Part shown: one piece after another, positions 15,218 through 22,807 of the stretch
Position numbering within the stretch: position 1 is the first letter of the stretch
How the letters are laid out: each line of letters starts with the position of its first letter
Assembly (NCBI GenBank): GCA_035499215.1
Contig: DATJZH010000108.1
Location: forward strand, 1-24,116
Reading direction: 5' to 3'
DNA from: DATJZH01 sp035499215
GTDB lineage: Bacteria > Actinomycetota > Actinomycetes > Streptosporangiales > Streptosporangiaceae
DNA: 24,116 nt
Position numbers and translations under genes: made by a program
Notes under the pieces: model-generated
What the model saw: only the letters and a program-made list of their open reading frames with translations
Told to the model about the DNA's origin: nothing
Database searches by the model: none

Positions 15218-17368
15218 ATGGCGGACAAAACTCACACACCGGGAGCCGCAGGCAGGACATCGTCGGCCGGCCAGCCCGACAGCGTGCGCAATGTCGTGCT
15301 GGTCGGCCACTCCGGAGCAGGCAAGACGACGCTGATCGAGGCGCTGCTCGCCCATACCGGCACGATCCAGCGAACCGGCCGGGTCGAGGACGGGACGACG
15401 GTCAGCGATTTCGACGAGGTCGAGATCCGGCAGCAGCGCTCGGTCAACCTCACGCTGGCGCCGGTCGTGCACGCCGGCGTCAAGGTGAACCTGCTGGATA
15501 CACCCGGCTACGCCGACTTCACCGGCGACCTGCGGGCGGGCTTGCGTGCCGCCGATGCGGCCCTTTTCACCGCCTCGGCGGCCGACGGCGTCGATGGCCT
15601 GACCAGGATGCTCTGGGAGGAATGCGCCGCGGTCGGCACCCCGCGGGCCGTCGTGATCACCAAGATCGACCATCAGCGCGGCGATTTCGACGAGGCCCTG
15701 CAGGCGTGCCGGGACGCGTTCGGCGATTCCGTCGCCCCGCTGTACCTGCCGGTCAGCGACGCCCACGGCGGCATCCGCGGCCTGCTCGGGCTGCTGTCGG
15801 AGCGCTTGTACGACTACGCCGGCGGCTCGCGCCGGGAGAAGGAGCCCGAGGCCGGCGATGCCGACCGGATCGCCCGGGCGCGCAGCGCGCTGATCGAGGC
15901 GATCATCCAGGAGAGCGAGGACGAGGGCCTCATGGACAGGTATCTGTCCGGTGAGGAGATCGACCCCAAGGTCCTGATCGAGGACCTGGAGAAGGCGGTA
16001 GCGCGCGGCAGCTTCTACCCCGTGCTCGCGGTCGCGTCCCCGCAGGCCATCGGCCTGTCCGAACTGCTGGAGGTGATAACCCAGGCATTCCCCGCGCCGC
16101 AGGAGCATCCGCTGCCCGGCGTGAGCACGCTGGATGGCAAGCCGGTGACCGGATTGTCCTGCGACCCGGCCGGGCCGCTGCTGGCCGAGGTGGTGAAAAC
16201 GACCGCCGACCCTTATGTGGGCAGGATCAGCCTGGTGCGGGTATTCTCTGGCACGCTGCGGCCCGACGCGACCCTGCATGTGTCCGGCCACGGCCGGTCG
16301 CAGCGCGGGCATGCCGACCATGACGAGGACGAGCGGGTCGGTGCGCTCACCTCACCGCTCGGCAAGCAGCAGCGCCCCATCGCGCTGTGCGCCGCCGGGG
16401 ACATCTGCGCGGTCGCGAAGCTCGCCACCGCGGAAACCGGGGACACGCTGTCCGACAGGGACCGCCCGCTGCTGATGGAGCCATGGTCCAGCCCCGAGCC
16501 GCTGCTGCCCGTCGCGATCGCGCCCAAGTCCAAGGCCGACGAGGACAAGATGTCGCAGGCGCTGTCTAGGCTGGTGGCCGAGGACCCGACGCTGCGCCTG
16601 GAGAACAACCCGGAGACCCGGCAGCTTGTGCTCTGGTGCATGGGTGAGGCCCACGCCGACCTGCTGCTCGACCGGCTGTCCAGCCGCTACGGGGTGGCCG
16701 TGGAGACCGTCGAGCTGCGGGTTCCGCTGCGCGAGACGGTAGCCGCACGGGCGCACGGCCTGGGCCGGAACGTCAAGCAGACTGGCGGGCACGGCGAGTT
16801 CGGCATCTGCCACATCGAGGTCGAGCCGCTGCCATCGGGCTCGGGTTTCGAGTTCGTCGACAAGATCGTCGGTGGGGTGGTGCCGCGGCAGTTCATCCCC
16901 TCCGTCGAGAAGGGCGTCCGCGCCCAGATGGACCAGGGCGTCCTGGCCGGCTACCCCATGGTGAACGTCAAGGTGACATTGTTCGACGGCAAAGCCCACT
17001 CCGTGGACTCCTCGGACATGGCCTTCCAGAAGGCCGGCCGGGCGGCGCTGCGGGACGCGTGCGAAAACGCCCAGGTACTGCTGCTCGAACCGGTCGACGA
17101 GGTATCGGTCCTGGTCGCCGACGACTACGTCGGGGCTGTCATGTCCGACCTGTCGTCTCGGCGCGGCCGGGTGCTTGGCACCGAGCCGGTGCCGGGCGGC
17201 CGCACCCTGGTCAAGGCGGAGATCCCGGAGCTCGAGATCACCCGGTATGCGATCGACCTGCGGTCGATGTCGCACGGCACAGGCTCGTTCTCCCGTTCCT
17301 ACCTGCGCCACGAGCCGCTGCCGCCGCACCTGGCGCAGAAGCAGGTGGCCGCGGCCAAGGCCACCTAG
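15218..17368 (+). CDS. fusA2: EF-G2-type translational GTPase (elongation factor G-like)
   Basis: Paralogue of elongation factor G of the type found beside canonical EF-G in actinobacteria; its role is not settled. The ATG at 15218 has AGGAGG nine bases upstream and gives 716 residues, close to full EF-G length, with domains II to V following the G domain. The P-loop is GHSGAGKT (30-37). Other G motifs deviate: RSVNLTL in place of the usual RGITI-like switch I, DTPGYADF (94-101) with Tyr instead of the catalytic His of DTPGHVDF, and TKID (148-151) instead of NKxD. Mycobacterial FusA2 shows the same RSV and DTPGYADF. From memory, mycobacterial EF-G2 binds GTP but was reported to lack ribosome-stimulated GTPase activity. 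It is the only plus-strand gene in the block, between pgsA and the HIT gene. Confidence 0.93.
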   Translation: MADKTHTPGAAGRTSSAGQPDSVRNVVLVGHSGAGKTTLIEALLAHTGTIQRTGRVEDGTTVSDFDEVEIRQQRSVNLTLAPVVHAGVKVNLLDTPGYADFTGDLRAGLRAADAALFTASAADGVDGLTRMLWEECAAVGTPRAVVITKIDHQRGDFDEALQACRDAFGDSVAPLYLPVSDAHGGIRGLLGLLSERLYDYAGGSRREKEPEAGDADRIARARSALIEAIIQESEDEGLMDRYLSGEEIDPKVLIEDLEKAVARGSFYPVLAVASPQAIGLSELLEVITQAFPAPQEHPLPGVSTLDGKPVTGLSCDPAGPLLAEVVKTTADPYVGRISLVRVFSGTLRPDATLHVSGHGRSQRGHADHDEDERVGALTSPLGKQQRPIALCAAGDICAVAKLATAETGDTLSDRDRPLLMEPWSSPEPLLPVAIAPKSKADEDKMSQALSRLVAEDPTLRLENNPETRQLVLWCMGEAHADLLLDRLSSRYGVAVETVELRVPLRETVAARAHGLGRNVKQTGGHGEFGICHIEVEPLPSGSGFEFVDKIVGGVVPRQFIPSVEKGVRAQMDQGVLAGYPMVNVKVTLFDGKAHSVDSSDMAFQKAGRAALRDACENAQVLLLEPVDEVSVLVADDYVGAVMSDLSSRRGRVLGTEPVPGGRTLVKAEIPELEITRYAIDLRSMSHGTGSFSRSYLRHEPLPPHLAQKQVAAAKAT
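17344..17365 (+). terminator. Hairpin overlapping the end of the EF-G2 gene
   Basis: GGTGGCC (17344-17350) and GGCCACC (17359-17365) form a perfect seven-pair stem with an eight-base loop, ending right at the stop codon (17366-17368). No U-run follows. It may act with the next hairpin as the terminator of this convergent junction. Confidence 0.4.
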
Positions 17369-17396
17369 ATCCGGCACTGCGCTCGTCTGCGGGGCC

Positions 17397-17416
17397 GGCG
17401 CCGGGACAGCGGCGCC
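17397..17416. terminator. GGCGCC hairpin in the convergent fusA2/HIT gap
   Basis: GGCGCC at 17397-17402 and again at 17411-17416, with eight bases between; since the hexamer is self-complementary the two copies can pair on either strand. It fills the end of the 48-bp gap between the two convergent stops, directly before the HIT stop codon, so a bidirectional terminator is plausible. Confidence 0.4.
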
Positions 17417-18025
17417 TCAGGGCTGCCGCCGCTGTTCCGGCAGCCGCCCGTCGTCGGCCGCGCCGGCCGGCGGCCACGCCTGCGCCAGCAGCGCCCTGGT
17501 ATCGGCGAGCAGCTGCGGCAAGACCTTGGTCCGGCCTACCACGGGCATGAAGTTCGCATCGCCGCCCCACCGTGGCACCGCGTGCTGATGCAGGTGCCCG
17601 GCGATGCCCGCGCCGGCCACGCCGCCAAGGTTCATGCCGATATTGAAGCCCTGCGCGCCCGTCGCCGCCCGCAGCGCTTGCATGGCCGCCTTGGTGAAGG
17701 CCGCCAGCTCAGCAGTCTCCGGCTCGTCCAGCTCGGTGTAGTCGGCGACGTGCCGGTACGGGACGACCAGCAGGTGGCCGCTGTTGTACGGATAGAGATT
17801 GAGCACCGCGTACACCAGCGATCCGCGGGCCACGATCAGGCCGTCCGAATCGCTGAGTCCGGGGATGCGGCAGAACGGGCACTGGTCATCATCGGAGCCG
17901 GCCGGCTTGTTCTCGCCCTTGATGTACGCCATCCGGTGCGGCATCCAGAGCCGCTCGAACCCGTCCGGTATGCCAATGCCGTCCTGCTGGGCGGGCTCGT
18001 GCTGATCGGATTCGGCAGCGGGCAT
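17417..18025 (-). CDS. HIT-family nucleotide phosphorylase/hydrolase (Ap4A phosphorylase-like)
   Basis: The 202-residue product has the histidine triad HLHQH at 144-148 in AGHLHQHAVPRW, with His146 the likely nucleophile, and an upstream CPFC pair (Cys49, Cys52) that may bind zinc. The segment NLYPYNSGHLLVVPYRHV (76-93) is typical of the family. Position next to thrS and overall form match M. tuberculosis Rv2613c, described as a diadenosine tetraphosphate phosphorylase. Since aminoacyl-tRNA synthetases can make Ap4A, the link with thrS makes sense. It starts 59 bp after thrS; no Shine-Dalgarno is visible, and a TATGCT hexamer six bases before the ATG suggests an additional leaderless transcript. 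Confidence 0.9.
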   Translation of the reverse strand: MPAAESDQHEPAQQDGIGIPDGFERLWMPHRMAYIKGENKPAGSDDDQCPFCRIPGLSDSDGLIVARGSLVYAVLNLYPYNSGHLLVVPYRHVADYTELDEPETAELAAFTKAAMQALRAATGAQGFNIGMNLGGVAGAGIAGHLHQHAVPRWGGDANFMPVVGRTKVLPQLLADTRALLAQAWPPAGAADDGRLPEQRRQP

Positions 18026-18031
18026 GACGCC

Positions 18032-18037
18032 AGCATA
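18032..18037 (-). promoter_or_regulatory. Possible leaderless-transcript -10 for the HIT gene
   Basis: TATGCT on the minus strand ends six bases before the A of the ATG at 18025, which would place the transcription start on the start codon. There is no ribosome-binding site before the ATG. The -35 is not evident, so this is a tentative call. Confidence 0.3.
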
Positions 18038-18084
18038 GGGACGGCCGACCCCGGCAGCTTCCCCGGACCCCGCCGCCAGATCCG

Positions 18085-20040
18085 TCAGATCCGCACCCGC
18101 TTCGCCACCGCGCCGACGATCTCGGCGACAGCCTCGTCCACCGGCACGCCGTTTTTCTGCTCTCCGCTGCGGTAGCGGAACGAGACGGCGCCCGCCGCGA
18201 CGTCGTCGTCACCGGCCAGCAGCATGTACGGCACTTTCTGGCGCTGGGCGGTCCGGATCTTTTTCTGCATCCGGTCGTCCCCGGCGTCGACCTCAACCCG
18301 GATTCCCCGCTCGCGCAGCCTGGCCGCGACGTCCTGCAGATACGGCACGTGCGCATCGGCGATCGGGATGCCGACTACCTGAACCGGCGCGAGCCACGGC
18401 GGGAGCGCCCCCGCATAGTGCTCGAGCAGGATGCCGAAAAATCGCTCGATCGACCCGAACAGCGCCCGGTGGATCATGTACGGCCGCTGCCTGGTCCCGT
18501 CAGCGGCCTGGTACTCGATCCCGAACCGGCCCGGCTCCTGGAAGTCCACCTGCAAGGTGGACAGCTGCCAGCGGCGCCCGATCGCGTCCCGCACGAGCAC
18601 GTCGATCTTGGGTGCGTAGAACGCGCCCTCGCCCGCCGCGATCACGTAGGGCAGCCCGGAGACGTCCAGCGCGTGCTTGAGCGCCGCCTCGGCCTTCTCC
18701 CACTCCGACGGGTCGCCCACGTATTTCTCCGGCCGGGTGGACAGCTCGGCCTCGAACTCGGTCAGCCCGAAATCACGCAGCAAGCCGACCACGAAGTCGA
18801 GCAGCGAGGCGAGCTCGGCCTCCAGCTGGTCAGGCCGGCAGAAGATGTGCGCGTCGTCCTGGGTGAAGCCGCGGGCCCTGGTGAGCCCGTGCACGACCCC
18901 GGACTTCTCGAACCGGTACACGGTGCCGAACTCGAACAGCCGCAGCGGCAGCTCCCGGTAGGACCGGCCGCGGGCGGAGAAGATCAGGATGTGCATCGGG
19001 CAGTTCATCGGCTTGGCGTAGTACTTCGCGCCCTCCAGCTCCATCGGCGGGAACATGCTGTCGGCGTACCAGCCGAGATGACCGGAGGTCTGCAGCAGCT
19101 CTGACTTGGTGATGTGCGGGGTGCTGACGAACTCGTAGCCCGCCGCGACGTGCCGCTGCCGCGAGTAGTCCTCCATGATCCGCCGGATGGTCCCGCCCTT
19201 GGGGTGGAACACCGGCAGCCCGCTGCCGATCTCGGCGGGGAAGGAGAACAGGTCGAGCTCGGCGCCGAGCTTGCGGTGATCGCGCCGCTCCGCCTCGGCG
19301 AGCAGGTGCAGGTACTTGTCCTGCGCCTCGCGGGACGGCCATGCGGTGCCGTAGATCCGCTGCAGCTGAGGGTTCTTCTCGCTGCCCCGCCAGTACGCGC
19401 CGCCGGTGCGCATCAGCTTGAACGCCGGGATCTGCCGGGTGGTCGGCAGATGCGGCCCGCGGCACAGGTCCTTCCAGTACAGCTCGCCGGTGCCGGCGTC
19501 GGTGTTGTCGTAGATGGTCAGCTCGCTGCCGCCGACCTCGACCGCCTCGTCCTGCGCCGCGGCCTTGCCCTTGAGGCCGATGAGCTCCAGCTTGTAGGGC
19601 TCGGCTGCCAGCTCGGCACGTGCCGCCTCGTCGCTGACCACACGGCGGCGGAACAGCTGGCCCTGCCTGACGATCTGGCGCATCCGCTGCTCGATCGCTT
19701 TGAGATCTTGCGGGCTGAACGGGTCGCGCACGTCGAAATCGTAGTAAAAGCCGTTCTCCACCGGCGGGCCGATGCCGAGTCTTGCGTCCGGGAACAGCTC
19801 CTGGACGGCCTGGGCCAGCACGTGCGCGGCGGAGTGCCGCAGGATCGCCAGGCCGTCCGCGCTGCCGATATCCACCGGCTCGACCATGTCGCCGTCGGCC
19901 AGCGGCCGCGCGAGGTCACTCAGGGTCCCGTTGACCCGGGCAGCGATTGCCGCTTTGTCGTCGATGACTGCGGCCGTGGTACCGGCTTCCACCACGTGCT
20001 CGCGTCCGGCGAGGGTGATGTGCAGCTTGTCGGCAGGCAC
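18085..20040 (-). CDS. thrS: Threonine--tRNA ligase
   Basis: Class II aminoacyl-tRNA synthetase charging tRNA-Thr. The 651-residue product has all domains: TGS (1-60), the editing domain with His69/His73 in LRHSAAHVLA and Cys193/His197 in DLCRGPH, and the catalytic core with zinc ligands Cys347 (MNCPMH), His398 (DDAHIF) and His524 (MIHRALFGS). Motif 2 is RFEKSGVVHGLTRARGFTQ. The C-terminal anticodon-binding domain is complete. The GTG at 20040 has GAGGAG seven bases upstream. The 139-bp gap upstream shows GC-rich palindromes such as CCGGCGCCGG, but neither a T-box nor a clear promoter. Confidence 0.98.
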   Translation of the reverse strand: MPADKLHITLAGREHVVEAGTTAAVIDDKAAIAARVNGTLSDLARPLADGDMVEPVDIGSADGLAILRHSAAHVLAQAVQELFPDARLGIGPPVENGFYYDFDVRDPFSPQDLKAIEQRMRQIVRQGQLFRRRVVSDEAARAELAAEPYKLELIGLKGKAAAQDEAVEVGGSELTIYDNTDAGTGELYWKDLCRGPHLPTTRQIPAFKLMRTGGAYWRGSEKNPQLQRIYGTAWPSREAQDKYLHLLAEAERRDHRKLGAELDLFSFPAEIGSGLPVFHPKGGTIRRIMEDYSRQRHVAAGYEFVSTPHITKSELLQTSGHLGWYADSMFPPMELEGAKYYAKPMNCPMHILIFSARGRSYRELPLRLFEFGTVYRFEKSGVVHGLTRARGFTQDDAHIFCRPDQLEAELASLLDFVVGLLRDFGLTEFEAELSTRPEKYVGDPSEWEKAEAALKHALDVSGLPYVIAAGEGAFYAPKIDVLVRDAIGRRWQLSTLQVDFQEPGRFGIEYQAADGTRQRPYMIHRALFGSIERFFGILLEHYAGALPPWLAPVQVVGIPIADAHVPYLQDVAARLRERGIRVEVDAGDDRMQKKIRTAQRQKVPYMLLAGDDDVAAGAVSFRYRSGEQKNGVPVDEAVAEIVGAVAKRVRI

Positions 20041-20179
20041 GGCTGGCTCCTCGGATTGCCGTCAGATGCGGGCTGGTTGCCCCGCGCCTTGATGCTATCG
20101 ATGCGGCGCGCCGCGTGCGCGCGAGGATCCGGCGGCCGGCTGCGGGCGCCCGTCAGGGCCCGGCCCCGGCGCCGGCTAG

Positions 20180-21349
20180 CTAGGGCGCGGTGACGGTGAC
20201 CAGGCTGCCGTACGTCAGGTAGGGCCAGGCCCGCGCGGCAGCTGCCGAGGGCAGCTCGACGCAGCCGAGGCTCTGCTGGTAGCCGTAGGAGTAGCGGGGG
20301 AAGTAGTGCACCGCCTCGCCGGCCCGGAAGTAGGCCACGAACTGGACCGGGTCGGCGTAATGGCTCCCGTCCGGGTTCGTGCCCTGCATGATCTGGAACC
20401 GGTACCGCAGGTACACCGGGGCCGTGCCGATCGTGGTCGGCGCGACCGGGATGCCGGTGTTGGCCGGGCTCCGCAGCACCACCTGCCCGTCATGCCAGAT
20501 CGTCAGCGTCTCCGGGGACGCCTGGCTCGCCACCGCGTAGGTGTAGCCGTGGCTGTTGCTCTGGCCCGCTGCGACCGCGGCGAGCAGCCTGTTCCAGACC
20601 TGCGGCCCGGCGGCGCTATCCAGCGTCAGCCCGTGGTCGGCCTCGAACGCCATCACCGCGCCAGTGACGATCAGGCTGCCGCTCCCGCCGCCATTCCAGA
20701 AGGCCCTCAGCCCTGCCGGATAGCCGGGCCGCCAGGAGAAAGTCCCGGCCGGCGGGGCAACCGCCGCGCTGCGCTGCGCTGCCGCATCGGCAGCGGCAGG
20801 CTCGCTGCCCGGAACTGCCGGCGTCCAGGTGAGCGGGAGATAGCCGAGCTGGGCCAGCAGCTGGTCCAGCCGCACGGTCGAGTACCGGGCGGTGCGGAAC
20901 CCGACAGTCCGCGAGCTGGCCAGCAGCCCGCCGCCCGCTGACCGCACCCCTGCAGACCCGCCGGGGATGAGCAGCCGGAAGTGCTCGTCCTCGGCGAAGC
21001 CCTGGGCAGGCGCGAAGGAGATCGTGTTGGCCGGTCCGCGCCGCCAGCTGCCCGCACTGGCCGGCCGCAGCGCGGGCAGCGGCGAATCGGCGGCTAGCGG
21101 GGCAGAAAACACGACCCGCAGGACGGCCGCGCCGTTGACGCCGGTGGCTCCCGGGGCGGGCGTGACTGACAGGACCCGCAGCGGATCCGCCTGATTGTGG
21201 CCCGCGCCCCCGCCCTGCCCGCTGTCGGCCCCCCCGGCCGCCTGCGCCGGAGCGTGGGTCAGCGCGATCCACGTCCCCGCAGCCAGCAAGCAGACAATCA
21301 CCGCGGCCAGCGCAGCCACCCTGCCGCGAAGCGCTCCTGGTCCGAACAC
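20180..21349 (-). CDS. Exported Ig-like/peptidoglycan-binding/YkuD L,D-transpeptidase-like protein (copy 1)
   Basis: Probable wall enzyme that forms or remodels 3-3 peptide cross-links outside the membrane. From the GTG at 21349 (GGGGG four bases upstream) the product is 389 residues: N-terminal membrane anchor (about 10-32), an Ig-like SbsA-type domain beginning RVLSVTPAPGATGVNG, a peptidoglycan-binding-like region with LDQLLAQLGYLPLTW and VMAFEADHGL, and a C-terminal YkuD domain. His348 and Cys363 keep the catalytic pair, but the signature around Cys reads SLGCVEL instead of SHGCVRL. There is no lipobox. A longer frame to 21493 exists upstream but its start lacks a good ribosome site. Closely related to the next gene, which it follows in tandem. 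Confidence 0.85.
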   Translation of the reverse strand: MFGPGALRGRVAALAAVIVCLLAAGTWIALTHAPAQAAGGADSGQGGGAGHNQADPLRVLSVTPAPGATGVNGAAVLRVVFSAPLAADSPLPALRPASAGSWRRGPANTISFAPAQGFAEDEHFRLLIPGGSAGVRSAGGGLLASSRTVGFRTARYSTVRLDQLLAQLGYLPLTWTPAVPGSEPAAADAAAQRSAAVAPPAGTFSWRPGYPAGLRAFWNGGGSGSLIVTGAVMAFEADHGLTLDSAAGPQVWNRLLAAVAAGQSNSHGYTYAVASQASPETLTIWHDGQVVLRSPANTGIPVAPTTIGTAPVYLRYRFQIMQGTNPDGSHYADPVQFVAYFRAGEAVHYFPRYSYGYQQSLGCVELPSAAAARAWPYLTYGSLVTVTAP

Positions 21350-21435
21350 CGGTCCCCCTAACCGTGCCGGCCCAGCCGCTTCGGGCGGGCAGCGGCCATC
21401 AAGCGCGTGCTGTCGGAACAAGAGCCGTAGCTGTG

Positions 21436-21441
21436 ATTGTA
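21436..21441 (-). promoter_or_regulatory. Possible -10 for transpeptidase copy 1
   Basis: TACAAT on the minus strand, about 87 bases upstream of the GTG at 21349, is a good -10 match in an otherwise GC-rich 291-bp gap (21350-21640). The expected -35 position reads GCGCCA, a poor match, so confidence is low. The 21470-21510 part of the gap is noticeably AT-richer, as expected of a promoter region. Confidence 0.3.
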
Positions 21442-21640
21442 AACGGCGCGCGCAGGCCTGGCGCGCTGCCGATATCACGACTTTATCCAGCAACGATTAC
21501 ATTCTCGTGACGGGCCGCGACAGCTGCTCGCCAGCCGGAGTGACGGCAAGGCGCCCCGGGCCGGCATGTCCGTCCGGGCCGCAGCAGTCCTCGGGTGCTC
21601 AGTGCGCGGCGCGTCCGGCATCCCGGCCGCGCGCCACACG

Positions 21641-22807
21641 TCAGCCCGAGACCGTCACCAGGCTTCCGTAGGTGAGGTAGGGATAGGCGCGCTCGGCGGC
21701 GGAATACGGCAGCTCCACGCAGCCGAGGCTCTGCTGGAAGCCGTAGGAGCCGCGCGGGAAGTAGTGCACGGCGTCGCCGCCGTTGAAATAGGCCACGAAC
21801 GACACCGGATCCGCGTAGCTGCTGCCGTCCGGGTTCGTGCCCGACATGATCTGGAATCGGTACCTGAGGTAGACAGGGAAGGTGCCGTCGACCGTGGGCG
21901 AGACCGGGACCCCGGTATTAGTCGGGCTCCGCAGTACCACGCGGCCGTCATGCCAGATCGTCAGCATCTCCGGGGACGCCTTGCTCGCCACCGCGTAGGT
22001 GTAGCCGGCCGGGTTGCGGCTGCCCGCGGCCACTGCCCTGAACAGCGCGCCCCAGACCCTGGGGGTGGCGACGCCCGTGGTCGCCATGCCGTGCTGGAAC
22101 TCAAAAGCCATCACGGCGCCCCTGACGATGACGCTGGACCCGTTGCCCTGCCACTGGCTGGTCAGCGCCGATGGGTAGCCCTCGTGCCAGGTGAAGGTCC
22201 CCGCTGGCGGACTGTAGGCCATGACCGCCTGCGAGGCCCCGGCGCTGCCGTCCTGGAACATATGGCCGCTGCTGCTCGCGCTTGGCGTCCAGGTCAGCGG
22301 CAGATAGCCGAGCTGGGCAAGCAGCTCGGCCAGCCGCACCCCGGTGTAGCTGGCGGTACTGAACTGCGAGACCACTGGTGCGGCCAGGTGGCCGCCCGCG
22401 GCTGATCGCACCCCGTCCGCCCCGCCGGGGACGCGTACCGTGACCCTGGTCAGCGGGCTGAACGGCTCGTCGGGGGTGAAGGTCATCGCGCTGCCGGTGA
22501 CGCTCCACCGGCCAGCGACGGCCGGGCTGAGCACAGGTGATGGGGAGCCGGCGGCGAGCGGGGCCGAGAACTGAACCTCGACCGGCTCGCCGCCGTTAAC
22601 GTGCCTGGTCCCGCTGGCCGGCGTGACCGAGAGAACCTTGAGGGCATCCGCGCCGGCTGCCGCGTGGCCGGCCTGAACCTGGGCCGCGGTTGCCACTGTG
22701 GACTGGCCCGCCCCCGTTTGGGTCAGTACATATGTCCCCGCTGCCGCGGCCACAGCCATCGCCACCGCTGCGAGCGCAATTACCTGCGCCTTCGGCTTGC
22801 GCGCCAT
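21641..22807 (-). CDS. Exported Ig-like/peptidoglycan-binding/YkuD L,D-transpeptidase-like protein (copy 2)
   Basis: Paralogue of copy 1 with the same architecture: basic start MARKPKAQ, membrane anchor (about 9-28), Ig-like domain from KVLSVTPASGTRHVNG, a peptidoglycan-binding-like region with LAELLAQLGYLPLTW, and a YkuD domain. His348 and Cys363 fall at the same positions as in copy 1, and the signature is again SLGCVEL. The ATG at 22807 has AGGAGGG seven bases upstream and gives 388 residues; a GTG at 22867 with a GGGGGAG upstream would add 20 residues and aligns with the VFG start of copy 1, so it cannot be excluded. The two YkuD domains are highly alike in protein and DNA, while the anchors and linkers differ. 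Confidence 0.85.
   Translation of the reverse strand: MARKPKAQVIALAAVAMAVAAAAGTYVLTQTGAGQSTVATAAQVQAGHAAAGADALKVLSVTPASGTRHVNGGEPVEVQFSAPLAAGSPSPVLSPAVAGRWSVTGSAMTFTPDEPFSPLTRVTVRVPGGADGVRSAAGGHLAAPVVSQFSTASYTGVRLAELLAQLGYLPLTWTPSASSSGHMFQDGSAGASQAVMAYSPPAGTFTWHEGYPSALTSQWQGNGSSVIVRGAVMAFEFQHGMATTGVATPRVWGALFRAVAAGSRNPAGYTYAVASKASPEMLTIWHDGRVVLRSPTNTGVPVSPTVDGTFPVYLRYRFQIMSGTNPDGSSYADPVSFVAYFNGGDAVHYFPRGSYGFQQSLGCVELPYSAAERAYPYLTYGSLVTVSG

Noticed and set aside
15113..16321. Minus-strand open frame of 402 codons opposite the EF-G2 gene
   Set aside because: The plus strand encodes the GTPase motifs with a strong ribosome-binding site; the opposite frame is Arg/Gly/Asp-rich without domain character.
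20041..20179. T-box or other tRNA-sensing leader upstream of thrS
   Set aside because: No T-box sequence, specifier loop or terminator/antiterminator pair could be seen; only GC-rich short palindromes.
21350..21493. Upstream extension of transpeptidase copy 1 to 21493
   Set aside because: The extra 48 residues are Arg/Ala/Cys-rich, lack a ribosome site at the start and would bury the membrane anchor; the GTG at 21349 places the anchor at the N-terminus.
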